This document shows positions 41,943 through 51,924 of a stretch of DNA of 64,000 bases, piece by piece (the first letter of the stretch is position 1; every line of letters begins with the position of its first letter). Under the pieces are notes generated by a model that was given only the letters and a program-made list of their open reading frames with translations, was not told the origin of the DNA and did not search any database. Origin of the DNA: JAJRTE01 sp964418585 (GTDB taxonomy: Bacteria; Myxococcota_A; UBA796; JAJRTE01); contig CAYQMG010000017.1 of assembly GCA_964418585.1 (NCBI GenBank), positions 22,537-86,536 on the forward strand, written 5' to 3'. Both the position numbers and the translations under genes were made by a program.

Positions 41943-44210
41943 TTGCGCTCTCTGACTTCCACTGTGACCAACAGCCAGGTGTCTCCGTCGGCACCCGACC
42001 GGGGACGACTGGCCGAGGTGGGCGTCGCCCGGCTCCTCCGAGCCCATCGCGAGCGCAAGCATACTGGCATACTCACCTTCCGCTGTTCCAATGCGGTCCA
42101 CTACACCGTCTACTTTCTCGAGGGTGACATCATCGCAGCGAGCACCGACGTGGAGGACCTTCGACTCGGCTCGTTCCTGTACCGGCTGAACAAGATCACG
42201 CTGGAGCAGCTCGAGGAGTCTCTTGCGGCGGCGCAGGCGGAGCAACAACTGGGCGAGATCCTGGTGGAACGCGGTCTGCTATCGGCCGAGGAGCGACAGG
42301 ACTTTCTGACTGCGCAATTCCAGGAAATCCTGAAGGCCGTGTTCCTGCTCCCCGACGCCGAGTACACATTTACCCCGCAGGAAACGATTTTCGCGGAAAA
42401 CCTTCAGCTTTTCCTCGACACCGACGAACTCATCGAGGAAGGTACCCGCTTGCTCGAGGCAGTGACCCACCTGTCCGCCGAACTGGAGGCAGCCGACCCG
42501 GTCTACGAGGTGGCCGAGTCGAGTGAGTTGCCCGAGCGGAGAGACGAGCAGGAGTTGCTGCGCTATGTGGATGGTGCCCGCAGCGCCCGCGAGATCCTGG
42601 CCATCAGCCCCTTCGACCACAACACCACCGTCCACCTCTTCCATGTGTTGCTGGCTCGAGGCATACTCCGACCGGTTGCACCTCGAAAGAAGCCCCGGAA
42701 GCAGGCCCCCCCTCCACCGACTTCTCCGCCGACACCTCCGCCCGAAAACGACGGCGTCTCCAGAGCGCGTACCGTGGTCCGCGTGGGCCGCTCCGGTTCC
42801 GAAGATCCAGACGCCGGCCTCTTCTTTTCCGATCAGTCCGTCCTTGACCGCGTGGACCTGAGCCATGTCAACCAGTACTCCATCGCCCACGACATCCCGC
42901 TCGACGGCGTGGTCGAGACCGTCCCTGCCGATGAAGAGCACGAACCGGTCGAGGCGCATGAGGTGGTTGAGACTCACGAGGCGGTCGAGGCGCATGAAGA
43001 AGGGGAGCAGGAGGTCAACCGGGGCGCCGATGATGGGATCGAGCTGGACGGCGAGGAGACGAGTCTGAGCGGGATCTTTGCCGAGGAGGAAGCCGGAGAG
43101 GACACGGGCGAGGGCCTGGTCGCTGCGGACGATGCGGAGGCGCTCCTGCACATCGCCACAGACGACATCGAGTTTCAGGAGACGCAGGTGGATACACCCC
43201 TCCCCGAGGGGGCGACCGGGCCGGAGGCACCTACCGGCGGAACCCGGGGGGAAGAAGGGGAGGCCCAGCGCGCATTGCTTCGGTACGGGTTCCCGGAGCA
43301 CCCGGAAGGGGCGGAGGTCACGATCGAGGAAGAGTTCGATGAGGAGGAACTCGATCTGCTCGCCGAGCACATCACCGCGCTCGAGGGCTCTTCCACGGTG
43401 GAGGAGATCGGGCAGGAAGCAGCGGGCCGGATCGAGCCCGACGAGGGCGAATCGGTGTCCGGCCGACTCGAGGAAGCCCTCCCGCTTTCCGCCGACGATC
43501 AGCCTCTGTTCACGGAACCTCCGATCCTGAACGACCTCTCCGACGACGAAATCGTTATCGAGAACGGCCTGGACGAGCTCGAAGACACGCCCCTGATGAC
43601 CACTCCCACGGTGCTCCAGGGTACCCGCTCCCGCCATGACCAGGAGACTCAGGTCCGTATCAGCGAGGAGCAGCAGGCCATACTGAACAGCATCACGGAC
43701 ATTTTCAAGAAGCCCGGGGCCCGGGCCGCGCTGGCGGGCGGCCCGGAGAGCGCTTTCACCTCTCGAGCGACCACAGGGAAGCCGCTTCGGGTCGATGCTT
43801 CCGACAGTCTGGACGCCCAGGAGCAACGGAGATTGATCCACCGGGGCGTCCTCTACAGCGACATCTTTGCGCTCATTTTTTCGCACTACCGGAAGAAGCT
43901 GGGTGACACCCAAACCCGGCAGGTGTTCGACTCGTTCTTCACCCCGGGAAACAGCAGCTATCCCGAACTGTTCATCGATGTGGAATTCGGCCCGGACGGT
44001 CGCCTGGACTCACACAAGATGGTCCAAAACCTGGTGTCCTATGCGGCGCCACGGTCAGCCAACATGTTCGATGCGTGCCTGAATGAGGTCTTCTACTTCC
44101 TCATCAAGGACATCCACCTCGTGCTCGAGCCCGACGAACAGGACGCCATGATGAGCGCGATCATGCCCCTCCGCGACCGACTTTTCCAGCAGCGGCCCGA
44201 GGAGCCATGA
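41943..44210 (+). CDS. DUF4388 (PATAN-like) domain protein
   Basis: A protein of about 755 residues. The first 110 residues are a DUF4388/PATAN-like module (GVARLLRAHRERKHTGILTFRC, YTVYFLEGDIIAASTDVEDLRLGSFLYR, LGEILVERGLLS), a domain frequent in myxobacterial signalling proteins. A helical part to about 250 carries LLRYVDGARSAREILAISPFD, then comes a 350-residue very acidic low-complexity stretch with HEAVEAHE-like repeats. The last 130 residues (YSDIFALIFSHYRKKLGDTQ, FFTPGNSSYPELF) are a second folded domain. Start TTG at 41943 is tentative; GTG at 41964 is possible. Overlaps the HAD gene by 4 nt. Confidence 0.82.
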   Translation: MRSLTSTVTNSQVSPSAPDRGRLAEVGVARLLRAHRERKHTGILTFRCSNAVHYTVYFLEGDIIAASTDVEDLRLGSFLYRLNKITLEQLEESLAAAQAEQQLGEILVERGLLSAEERQDFLTAQFQEILKAVFLLPDAEYTFTPQETIFAENLQLFLDTDELIEEGTRLLEAVTHLSAELEAADPVYEVAESSELPERRDEQELLRYVDGARSAREILAISPFDHNTTVHLFHVLLARGILRPVAPRKKPRKQAPPPPTSPPTPPPENDGVSRARTVVRVGRSGSEDPDAGLFFSDQSVLDRVDLSHVNQYSIAHDIPLDGVVETVPADEEHEPVEAHEVVETHEAVEAHEEGEQEVNRGADDGIELDGEETSLSGIFAEEEAGEDTGEGLVAADDAEALLHIATDDIEFQETQVDTPLPEGATGPEAPTGGTRGEEGEAQRALLRYGFPEHPEGAEVTIEEEFDEEELDLLAEHITALEGSSTVEEIGQEAAGRIEPDEGESVSGRLEEALPLSADDQPLFTEPPILNDLSDDEIVIENGLDELEDTPLMTTPTVLQGTRSRHDQETQVRISEEQQAILNSITDIFKKPGARAALAGGPESAFTSRATTGKPLRVDASDSLDAQEQRRLIHRGVLYSDIFALIFSHYRKKLGDTQTRQVFDSFFTPGNSSYPELFIDVEFGPDGRLDSHKMVQNLVSYAAPRSANMFDACLNEVFYFLIKDIHLVLEPDEQDAMMSAIMPLRDRLFQQRPEEP

Positions 44211-44971
44211 ACGACGAACGGGACACCGGCAGCACGCACGCCGTTCCAGGCCCCTCTCCGGTCCGGACAGACGGCGCTCTTCACCGTCGCCCGGTGGAGG
44301 GCCTGCTGTTCGACCTCGACGGGACGCTGGTCCATTCCCTCCCGGACATCACCGACGCCATCAACGCGGCACTCCGGTCGCAAGGGGCCCAGGAGATGAG
44401 CATGGACCAGGTACGCGCAAGACTGGGACGCGGCGCGGCAGCCATCCTGGCCCCGGCCCTGGGTGAATCCGACCTCGAGGCGGAGCGAGTCCTGCGCGCG
44501 GTCGCCACGTTCATGGAGCACTACCGTGCCAACCTGGTCGAGCGTACTCGGCCACGCGCAGGCGCCCGGGAGGTTCTGGCTCATTTTCGAACCATCCCGC
44601 GCATCGTGGTCTCGAACAAGCCCCGCGTCCTGGCCCAGGGTATCGTGCGAGCGCTCGAGATGGACAAGCACATCATGGCCGTGTTCGGTGGCGACAGCTT
44701 TCCCCGGAAAAAGCCTGACCCGACGCCCATCCTGGAGGTCGTTCGGAGGTTCCGATTGACCCCGTCGCGCACCGTCCTGGTCGGGGACTCCCCCGTGGAC
44801 GTGCAGGCTGGGAAAGCCGCCGGGATCCTCACCTGCGCGGTCCTAGGGGGTTACGCCGATCCCGAGGCCCTGGCCCGGGAAGCCCCGGACCTGATCGTGC
44901 CCAACCTGCCCGCCCTCATCGACGCACTCGTCCCTGTGCCGCCCCGCTCCGCAACCCGGGGCGCCCCCTGA
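44207..44971 (+). CDS. HAD-superfamily phosphatase, phosphoglycolate phosphatase-like
   Basis: A 254-residue HAD hydrolase. Motif I is LLFDLDGTLVHS with nucleophile Asp36 and Asp38; motif II is IVVSNKP; the lysine is in FPRKKPDPTP; motif IV is VLVGDSPVDVQAGKAAGI. The helical cap places it with Gph/PGP-type enzymes, which dephosphorylate 2-phosphoglycolate or related small phosphates. The ATG overlaps the stop of the DUF4388 gene (ATGA), so translation is coupled. The first 30 residues are an unconserved extension. Confidence 0.88.
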   Translation: MNDERDTGSTHAVPGPSPVRTDGALHRRPVEGLLFDLDGTLVHSLPDITDAINAALRSQGAQEMSMDQVRARLGRGAAAILAPALGESDLEAERVLRAVATFMEHYRANLVERTRPRAGAREVLAHFRTIPRIVVSNKPRVLAQGIVRALEMDKHIMAVFGGDSFPRKKPDPTPILEVVRRFRLTPSRTVLVGDSPVDVQAGKAAGILTCAVLGGYADPEALAREAPDLIVPNLPALIDALVPVPPRSATRGAP

Positions 44972-45003
44972 CTCGATTGAACGGCCCTCCAGACAATTTG
45001 CCG

Positions 45004-45022
45004 ACCCGGGCACACCCCGGGT
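45004..45022. other. GC-rich hairpin between convergent genes
   Basis: ACCCGGG and CCCGGGT form a perfect 7-bp inverted repeat with a 5-nt loop in the gap between the HAD and YfhO genes. No T-run, so termination is only possible. Confidence 0.4.
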
Positions 45023-45051
45023 GCAACACCTGTGTCCCCGCCCGGGCCGGC

Positions 45052-47658
45052 TCACGCCTCGAACGTTCTCCGAAATCGCCCTTCGAGCAGCAGCAAGACC
45101 ACCCCCCCACTTCCCAACACAGCCAGTGCCACGCCCCATCCACGGCCTCGAGGCCGGTACTCGAGCACCACGACATGACGCCCAGGTTCCAGGGTGACCG
45201 CTTGCTGATATCCATTGGCCAACAACACCGGGACCGGTCTCCCGTCCACGCGGGCCTCCCACCCCGGGTACCACGCCTCGGCCAGAACCAGCACTCCCGG
45301 CTTCGAGAGATCGAACGGCCCCACGACTCGACGCTTGCCCCCCTCCGTGCTCCGCACCGGAACCGGCCGGAACGAGCCCAACCCATCCGGAGTTTCGCGG
45401 ACCGAGGCTGGGTCCACCTCTCCCGCTCCCCTCTCCATGGCCGACGCGCCAGGTGCACGAAGAGAACTCGAGGCGGCGCACCCTCCGTCCCCATCCCCGC
45501 CGGGACCCGCGAGCAATGCCACTTCCCCGGGAGGTGTCACCTGGCCGGAGACCACTGCAGCCAGCGCTCGGTTCGGGTCATCGAAACGGACGCAACCGTC
45601 GGGAAGGTAGGCTCGTGGGGCCGAGCCCTCGAGTTTCCACGCCTCCAGGCCCCATCCCGGTGCGTCGGCCACGAATTGCAGCCCGTGTCGGGCCGCTGCT
45701 GCCAGACGCTCTGCCGAGGGGCCCCTTTCCCCCTCCGGTCCCCCGGGGCCGGTCGCGGGTGCTCGAGCCACCACTGCGTCAACGCCGGCGATCCGGGCGA
45801 GTCGGAGCTGAACATCAGGAGGAGCACCTTTCATCGTCGCAAAAAAGCGGGTACTGTGCGCCAGCCTCAAGGCTCGAGAACCGTCCGCGTAGGAGATTCC
45901 GGACAGGAGGCCGGTGTTGGGGTAGAGCAATTGCCAGAACCAGACATACGCCTGCTCGACCGGAAGCCCCGGCGGCGGCGTCACGTCGACCCGGTCGTAC
46001 ACCGGCGCCACATGAGTCCTTGGTGATTCGAAGACCTTGCTCAAGGCGCTTGCGAGCGCGGGCGGACGTTCCAGAATGGGCCTCGAGAGGGGCGGATTGA
46101 GCGGCCCGGTGCCAAGCCAGAGGTCCGTGGCCACCACAATGACCACCCCGACCCGGGCCCACGTGTGTTGCTTGCGGATCGCCACGAGGCCCAGCACGCC
46201 GGCGCCGGCCAGAAGCAAGCCTTGATAGACCAGGCCTGGAGCCATATCCAGGAGGTGCACTCGCCACGCGCCCACCTCGCCTCCCACCAGGGTCTCCAGG
46301 ACAACCGCACCGGCTGCCGCCAGGTATCCCGGCACGACTCGAGCCCCCAAAGCCGCGCCCCCCCCCAGAGCGGCCGCCGTTCCCCAAGCAAGGGCACTCC
46401 GGTATCGGTTGACCCCGCAAGCGATGAGTGGAAGCAGGAAGAAGCTCGAAAGTGAGAGGAACTTCTCGGGAAATCGAATTCCTTGCAGTGGGGGAAGGGT
46501 TCGGAACAGAAGCCCATAGACAGGCGTGTGTGCGCCCAGGGCAAGCACACCACCGATCAGGACCAACACCAGAGCGGCCCGAACGGTTCGCCCGTCCGGA
46601 CCGCGTCGCAGCGCGACCGGAACGGCCGCGAACACGGCCGACAGCGGCAGCCAACCCAGGTACAGCCCATAGAAATAATGTGGAATCGACCCCGCCGATG
46701 GTGTGGGCCGATAAGACAGAGACTCCGGATAGAAAAAGAGGGTGGGGAAGGCCACCCCGAGCAGGTCGGCAGGGGCCATGGACATCTCGGTCGCCCGCGC
46801 AAAAGAGACCCCGGCCGCCCGGGTCGACCAGTGGAGCAATTCCCTGAACGGGAGCCACTGAATCGCGGTGAGAGCCCCGCACAATACGAGGCCCAGCCCG
46901 AACGCCCCGAACCGGACCCACCATCGCCCGGGCCGGGGACCGTCGGGGGCCGGGACTCCCGCCGACCCGTGCGCCACGCTTGCCGCCTCCCTGCGATCCG
47001 TGAAATCAACCGGAGGACCTGCCAGAGCAAGCCAGACGAGGCAGCCACCAACAGCCATGGCCCACACCTCCAACCCTCCAGCCAGGAACTGCATCGCCAG
47101 TGCGAGTGCAAGCAACGCACCGCCTCGACGCGGCCGATGGTGGATCACCTCCAACGCCAACATGACCCAAGGCCACCAACAGAGACTTTGAAGCTTGTCG
47201 AGACGATTGATCATCGACAAGGTGGCCCCTCCGGTCATGAACACGACCGCTGCGAGGAGCGGTCCGAGGCGGCCGCCACATCGTCTCGAGCACCACCACC
47301 AGGTTCCGATGCCTCCGATGGCGAGGTGAGAGACCAGAGACCAGTGATAGGCGGAGAAGAAGTCGGGAAGAAGGTACCAGACGGACAGGGGGTAGAAACA
47401 GTTGGTTTGCGGGTTGGCGCAAAACGGGTTCCCACTGAGCGCCGCGCTCTCCCAGTCGGGAAGGTATCCGGAGCGAAGCGCCACGGCAAGTGTGTGTCGC
47501 AGAGGGTAGAAGTAGTAGAAGGTGTCTCCGAAAAAGAGCACCATCCGCCCGGCCAGATAGGCGAGCCAGGGGGTTACGGCGAGCAGAAGCACCAGGAGGA
47601 CATCGATCCGTTTTCCCCCCGGCTCGGCCCGACTCGTTCCGCTCACAGCACCGCTCAC
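45052..47658 (-). CDS. YfhO-family multi-spanning membrane protein
   Basis: An 868-residue protein with more than ten hydrophobic segments in the first two thirds. FGDTFYYFYPLRHTLAVALRSGYLPDWESAALSGNPFCANPQTNCFYPL is the typical loop following the first membrane helix, and IRFPEKFLSLSSFFLLPLIACGVNRY matches YfhO. The soluble C-terminal part ends with the usual beta module (AWYPGWEARVDGRPVPVLLANGYQQAV...GRHVVVLEYRP). Such proteins are GT-C-like or glycan/lipid-modifying factors; function is poorly defined. The start GTG at 47658 overlaps the M23 gene stop by 4 nt (GTGA), implying coupling. Confidence 0.88.
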   Translation of the reverse strand: MSGAVSGTSRAEPGGKRIDVLLVLLLAVTPWLAYLAGRMVLFFGDTFYYFYPLRHTLAVALRSGYLPDWESAALSGNPFCANPQTNCFYPLSVWYLLPDFFSAYHWSLVSHLAIGGIGTWWWCSRRCGGRLGPLLAAVVFMTGGATLSMINRLDKLQSLCWWPWVMLALEVIHHRPRRGGALLALALAMQFLAGGLEVWAMAVGGCLVWLALAGPPVDFTDRREAASVAHGSAGVPAPDGPRPGRWWVRFGAFGLGLVLCGALTAIQWLPFRELLHWSTRAAGVSFARATEMSMAPADLLGVAFPTLFFYPESLSYRPTPSAGSIPHYFYGLYLGWLPLSAVFAAVPVALRRGPDGRTVRAALVLVLIGGVLALGAHTPVYGLLFRTLPPLQGIRFPEKFLSLSSFFLLPLIACGVNRYRSALAWGTAAALGGGAALGARVVPGYLAAAGAVVLETLVGGEVGAWRVHLLDMAPGLVYQGLLLAGAGVLGLVAIRKQHTWARVGVVIVVATDLWLGTGPLNPPLSRPILERPPALASALSKVFESPRTHVAPVYDRVDVTPPPGLPVEQAYVWFWQLLYPNTGLLSGISYADGSRALRLAHSTRFFATMKGAPPDVQLRLARIAGVDAVVARAPATGPGGPEGERGPSAERLAAAARHGLQFVADAPGWGLEAWKLEGSAPRAYLPDGCVRFDDPNRALAAVVSGQVTPPGEVALLAGPGGDGDGGCAASSSLRAPGASAMERGAGEVDPASVRETPDGLGSFRPVPVRSTEGGKRRVVGPFDLSKPGVLVLAEAWYPGWEARVDGRPVPVLLANGYQQAVTLEPGRHVVVLEYRPRGRGWGVALAVLGSGGVVLLLLEGRFRRTFEA

Positions 47659-48740
47659 GTTTGGCTGGCGAACACTTCCCGCCAGTGATCCCGAATCTGC
47701 TCGAACTCGGGCATCGATTCCGGGGGCACGGTCCGCCGGTGCGTCTCGTGGAATGACAGAGGGTCCACGATCCGTCCATTCGGCCTGGCCAGTTCGTAGT
47801 GGAGGTGTGGCGCGGTGCTTCGTCCGGTGTTGCCGCTCTCTGCGATCTTGGTTCCCGCCTGAACCACCTTGCCCGGTCGAATGCCCGGCATGATCCGGCT
47901 GAGGTGGAGGAAGCGGGCACGCAGGCCGGACTCGAGGTACTTGATCTCGACGCAATTGCCGTTGATGGCGCGCCAGTTGATACGGGTCACCTTGCCCTTG
48001 AACGGACACAGGACCGGGGTCCCGATGGGCGCTTTGAAGTCGATCCCATTGTGCCGAATCCGGTCATTCAGCAACGACGTGATCTGCTCGTAGCCCTGGA
48101 TGGGAGCGTTCTCGAGCGTCAAGGCCAATTCGACCCCGTCCCCATCGAAATACGCCCCGAACGGCCATGCAGCCGGCTTGAACCAGTAGGCATCAAAAGT
48201 CTGCCGGTGCTTGCGACTCTTGTACGTGGCCGCACGGATGTCCACCGTTCGATCATCCATCAACACACGGTAGACCATCTGAATCCGGTCGTTCTTCCGG
48301 ATGTCACTCCGAAGATCCAGCTTCCACATGAACACCCGTGAGAAAAAAGCGGAGACCAGATCGCCGATGTCGCTTCCCAGCGCGTCATTGAACGTGTAAG
48401 CGATACTCCGTTGAACATCCAGTTCCAAGAAACGCAAGCCCGAATCGGGATCAAGCACCTGGCCTGCCGTGTCGGCCACGGTGCCCGCCGCGCCGGTCCT
48501 GGTCGTCTCCCCCCGATCCGACACCGACTCCGGCACCTCCTCCTCCACGGCTTCCAGCGGCTCCCCCTCTTCGATCGTGACGCCTTCCACCACGACCGGC
48601 CCCTCTTCCGGAGCCTCGGGCTGAAGACGATCCCGGACAAAAAGGAAATAGGCGTTCAACAGTAGCGAACAGATCAACACCACTCGCAGCAAGGTCTGCC
48701 CGATGGTTCGATTGTGAAGAAAAAGGCGGGGTTCAGCCAT
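47655..48740 (-). CDS. M23-family peptidoglycan endopeptidase, membrane-anchored
   Basis: A 361-residue protein with an N-terminal membrane anchor (LLRVVLICSLLLNAYFLFV), an acidic linker, a domain with FMWKLDLRSDIRKNDRIQMVYRV and a LytM/M23 domain. Catalytic zinc ligands are present: HNGIDFKAP, FLHLS and HLHYELARPNG. It probably cleaves or regulates peptidoglycan crosslinks. The ATG at 48740 is preferred; an ATG at 48758 adds six residues. Upstream partner of the coupled YfhO gene. Confidence 0.9.
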   Translation of the reverse strand: MAEPRLFLHNRTIGQTLLRVVLICSLLLNAYFLFVRDRLQPEAPEEGPVVVEGVTIEEGEPLEAVEEEVPESVSDRGETTRTGAAGTVADTAGQVLDPDSGLRFLELDVQRSIAYTFNDALGSDIGDLVSAFFSRVFMWKLDLRSDIRKNDRIQMVYRVLMDDRTVDIRAATYKSRKHRQTFDAYWFKPAAWPFGAYFDGDGVELALTLENAPIQGYEQITSLLNDRIRHNGIDFKAPIGTPVLCPFKGKVTRINWRAINGNCVEIKYLESGLRARFLHLSRIMPGIRPGKVVQAGTKIAESGNTGRSTAPHLHYELARPNGRIVDPLSFHETHRRTVPPESMPEFEQIRDHWREVFASQT

Positions 48741-48968
48741 TCGAAACCAGCTCCCCATGGGTTTTGGCCCGCAAAACAGCACCAGCGACGCGCCAGGAGG
48801 AGCCCGTAGGGCCCCTGGGTGCCAAACACCCGTTCCGTGCGACCGCCTGAAAGGGGCCGCCGTCCAACACGAGCCTGGCACCGCCTGGCCGGACATCGAA
48901 GGACGACCGTGGCCATGTTATCCGTGCAGCGTCCGAAAGTCCAGGCATATCGTTCCGGTCCAACCGGG

Positions 48969-51863
48969 TCATCGCAACGACGCGGCCGTGACCCAAATCT
49001 GGCGCCTCGACGACAGCCCACGCTCGTCCTTGCAGATCACGGTGAGCCGATTGGGGCCGGGTACCAGCTCCAGTGAAGCCTTGAACCGACTGGAAAGCAC
49101 CGGAGCTTCTCCCATCGTCACAGGAAGCAGGCGGTCCACCTTGTCGTTCCCCCGGTAAAACGTGATCACCTGGAGTCCCGCAGGACTCCGCGCCTCCCCC
49201 TCCAGCCGAAACACCGGATGATCCCACGGGGCCGTCGGTACCGCCGTCTCAAGTTCCAGCCACGGCTGCACCACGTGCAACGCACCCACCCACGGCTGCC
49301 CAAAATCCAGTTCCCGCTCCAGATTCACATGGTGCGTCCGATCCCGTACCCGGAGAACCACTGCCGCCGGATCCCCCCCTCCCGCAACCTCCTTCAGATC
49401 AAACGTCAACGTCGCTTCCCCCTCCTCCCCAGGCGCCAGCGGCTCCAGAATGGCTCGAGCATCCACCAGTTCGAGATCCTTCCGCAGCGGATTCTTCAAG
49501 CTCAGATCCACCTGCCCGGACGGCCCCTCCCCCCGGTTGCGAACCCGCATGGTCAACACCACCCGATCCCCGGGCTCCACGTACCGGTCCCGGTGCCCCG
49601 AAATCCCCGGAGGAGCCTCGTCCACATAGGTCACCTCCACCTCCAGCCGCGGACCAGGACCCACCTCCACGAACACACGCCCTTCCCCGGCGTCGTCCAC
49701 ATCAAACCGCTCGGAAAGAAATCGAAATGTCAACTCACGCAGCCCCGGCGCAACCCCCTCCGGGATACTCTTGGTCACACGCCATTCCCGCGTCTCTCCC
49801 GGCCCGAGTCGGCCGAAGAAAAACTCGAGGCCGCCAAACAACTGGTCCGGACACTCACTCAGAACCCGAACCCGACAAAGGTCGCGTTGACCCGTGTTGG
49901 TCACGCTCACCACCAGATCCACGTCTTGCCCGGCACGGGCCACCCCCCCCGGCACATCCGCCTGCAATCCAATGGATACCGGCGGCGTGTCCTCCTCCTC
50001 GCCTCCCGCCCTCTTCCACGCCCGGCAGGCCGAGGTCAATGCCCAGTCGATTCCTCGAGTGGCGAGCGCCGCCACGATTTTCTTCTCCTCCTCGGCGGAG
50101 ACGAGGTCCACGAAGGAGCCCATCCGGTCCAGCGTGTCCCGCCGGGCAACCCCGGCCGCCTGGGCCACCAGACGGGCAGCGAACCGAATTTCGAAATCCA
50201 TCCATCGCACTTCTTCTTTCGGCCTCGAGGATTCGGTGGCAGGAGGCTGGAAATAGTACACCCTGCGGCGTGGTCCCTGCTCCTCCATTGGAACCGGACT
50301 GTCCGCCCCCTCCACCATCGCCCGGTTCCCGTGGTTGGAAGTCCTCTCCTCATCCCGTTCGGTGGGTTCACGAAACCGAATTTGATCCTCGTCCGCCACC
50401 AGGGGCACCAACTCGATATCCGGCTCCACTCCAACAGACTGGATATAGTGCGGTCCAGGAAGTACATAGCGGGCCACCGTCATCTTGACAGAGGCGTTCG
50501 GGCGCAGGCGATAGACCTTTTGTACGGTCCCCTTGCCAAACGTTCGTTGTCCCAACACAACAGCCCGATCCATGTACTTGAGCGCGCCGGCAAGGATCTC
50601 CGCGCCCGACGCTGTGCGACCGTTGACAAGCACGGCGATCGGCACATCGCCCACCGCAGTCCGTTCGTCGGCCTGGAGCTTTCGAACCAGCCCTCGCAAT
50701 TCGCGGTCCGGCCTACCTTCGGTCCGCACGATAACGCCCTCGCGCACGAACTGATTTACCATAAACGCGGACTGTTTGAGGCTACCCCCGCCGTTTCCTC
50801 TGAGATCGATGACCAATCCTTTCATTTCGGCCGGGTCGCCGAGTTTCGCGAGCCGCTCACGGAAGTTGTGCACAGTCTGGTCGTTGAAGTTGGTGATCCG
50901 GAGGTATCCGACCTGGTTGGGCAACATCAGCACCTCCACGTTCTCCAGCCGGATTTTCCTCCGCGTGAGCGTAAACGTCAGGTCTCGAGGCGGACTTGTG
51001 CCGCGGCGAATGTCCAGGGTCACCTGGGTTCCAACCGGGCCACGGATGCGGTCGACCAGGTCCCGGATGGGCATGTTCACCGTGGACTCCCCGTCTACCC
51101 GGAGAATCCGGTCTCCCTCCCGAAGTCCCACCTCGGCGGCAGGTCCCCCCTCCAACACCTCCACGACCGTGGCCTCATCCTGCCTGCGCCCGATCCGGCA
51201 CCCGATCCCGGACAGTGTGCCGCGGCTTCGCAAGTTGAAGGCATCGAGGCGATTGTCCACGAGCAGACGGGTGGGGCGGTCGAGTGCACCAAGCATGCCG
51301 CTGATGACGGCGTACTCGGCCTTCACGTCCTCCAGGTCGATCTCCCTGGCCTGGAGGTAGAAAGCGAAAATGCCCGAAAAAACATCGGGAAGGTCCTTGA
51401 GCTTCCGGGGAGCCTCGAGGTCCAGAAGCAAGGTGCGGCGTCCGACCATGAACGCCCCGGGCAGGTCGTCTCGAGGCTCCACCCAGAGGGCGTCCGGGGC
51501 CTTTCTGGCCAGGCCGGCCACCCCGGCGGCGAGCAGCGTGGCGGGCTCCAGGTCCTCGGGGTGCAAGTAGAGGGTCTCGAGCAGACCCACCGTGCGCCGA
51601 ACCAGTGCGGCCGATACCAGGTCGTATGCAGCGGTTTTCCGGTCCTGCGAGGCATGGTCCCGGGCCGGTGTGCCAGAGCGGGGGACAGGCGTGTGCTGGG
51701 CCGGGTGCCCGGACGGTTTCTCCTCGACCCTGGCTCGAGCCAGGAGCTTGCCCCAAGGTGAGGGGGGTCCTGCCAGGAGCAGGATCATGGCGCCTGCGAT
51801 CAGTCCGAGGATTTGAGGGATCTTGCCTCGGCCCCAACGGTCATGGACATTGGATTGTGGCAT
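48969..51863 (-). CDS. S41-family C-terminal processing protease with long extension
   Basis: A protein of about 964 residues. After an N-terminal hydrophobic segment (ILGLIAGAMILLLAG) comes a helical region, then a PDZ domain (VVEVLEGGPAAEVGLREGDRILRVDGEST) and the S41 domain (VGYLRITNFNDQT, LVIDLRGNGGGSL). The catalytic Ser is in NGRTASGAEI and the Lys in RTFGKGTVQ, so it should be active. Beyond about residue 500 a 450-residue extension holds several CARDB-like beta domains (VDLVVSVTNTGQRDLCRVRV; VVLTMRVRNRGEGPSG) and a final beta domain. CtpA-type proteases mature or degrade periplasmic proteins. The start is uncertain (ATG 51863 or GTG 51884). Confidence 0.9.
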   Translation of the reverse strand: MPQSNVHDRWGRGKIPQILGLIAGAMILLLAGPPSPWGKLLARARVEEKPSGHPAQHTPVPRSGTPARDHASQDRKTAAYDLVSAALVRRTVGLLETLYLHPEDLEPATLLAAGVAGLARKAPDALWVEPRDDLPGAFMVGRRTLLLDLEAPRKLKDLPDVFSGIFAFYLQAREIDLEDVKAEYAVISGMLGALDRPTRLLVDNRLDAFNLRSRGTLSGIGCRIGRRQDEATVVEVLEGGPAAEVGLREGDRILRVDGESTVNMPIRDLVDRIRGPVGTQVTLDIRRGTSPPRDLTFTLTRRKIRLENVEVLMLPNQVGYLRITNFNDQTVHNFRERLAKLGDPAEMKGLVIDLRGNGGGSLKQSAFMVNQFVREGVIVRTEGRPDRELRGLVRKLQADERTAVGDVPIAVLVNGRTASGAEILAGALKYMDRAVVLGQRTFGKGTVQKVYRLRPNASVKMTVARYVLPGPHYIQSVGVEPDIELVPLVADEDQIRFREPTERDEERTSNHGNRAMVEGADSPVPMEEQGPRRRVYYFQPPATESSRPKEEVRWMDFEIRFAARLVAQAAGVARRDTLDRMGSFVDLVSAEEEKKIVAALATRGIDWALTSACRAWKRAGGEEEDTPPVSIGLQADVPGGVARAGQDVDLVVSVTNTGQRDLCRVRVLSECPDQLFGGLEFFFGRLGPGETREWRVTKSIPEGVAPGLRELTFRFLSERFDVDDAGEGRVFVEVGPGPRLEVEVTYVDEAPPGISGHRDRYVEPGDRVVLTMRVRNRGEGPSGQVDLSLKNPLRKDLELVDARAILEPLAPGEEGEATLTFDLKEVAGGGDPAAVVLRVRDRTHHVNLERELDFGQPWVGALHVVQPWLELETAVPTAPWDHPVFRLEGEARSPAGLQVITFYRGNDKVDRLLPVTMGEAPVLSSRFKASLELVPGPNRLTVICKDERGLSSRRQIWVTAASLR

Positions 51864-51924
51864 CACGATCGCCCACGTGGTCACCGTCCAAGTTCCGAGC
51901 AGCCGGATTGGACGGGGGTTGAAG

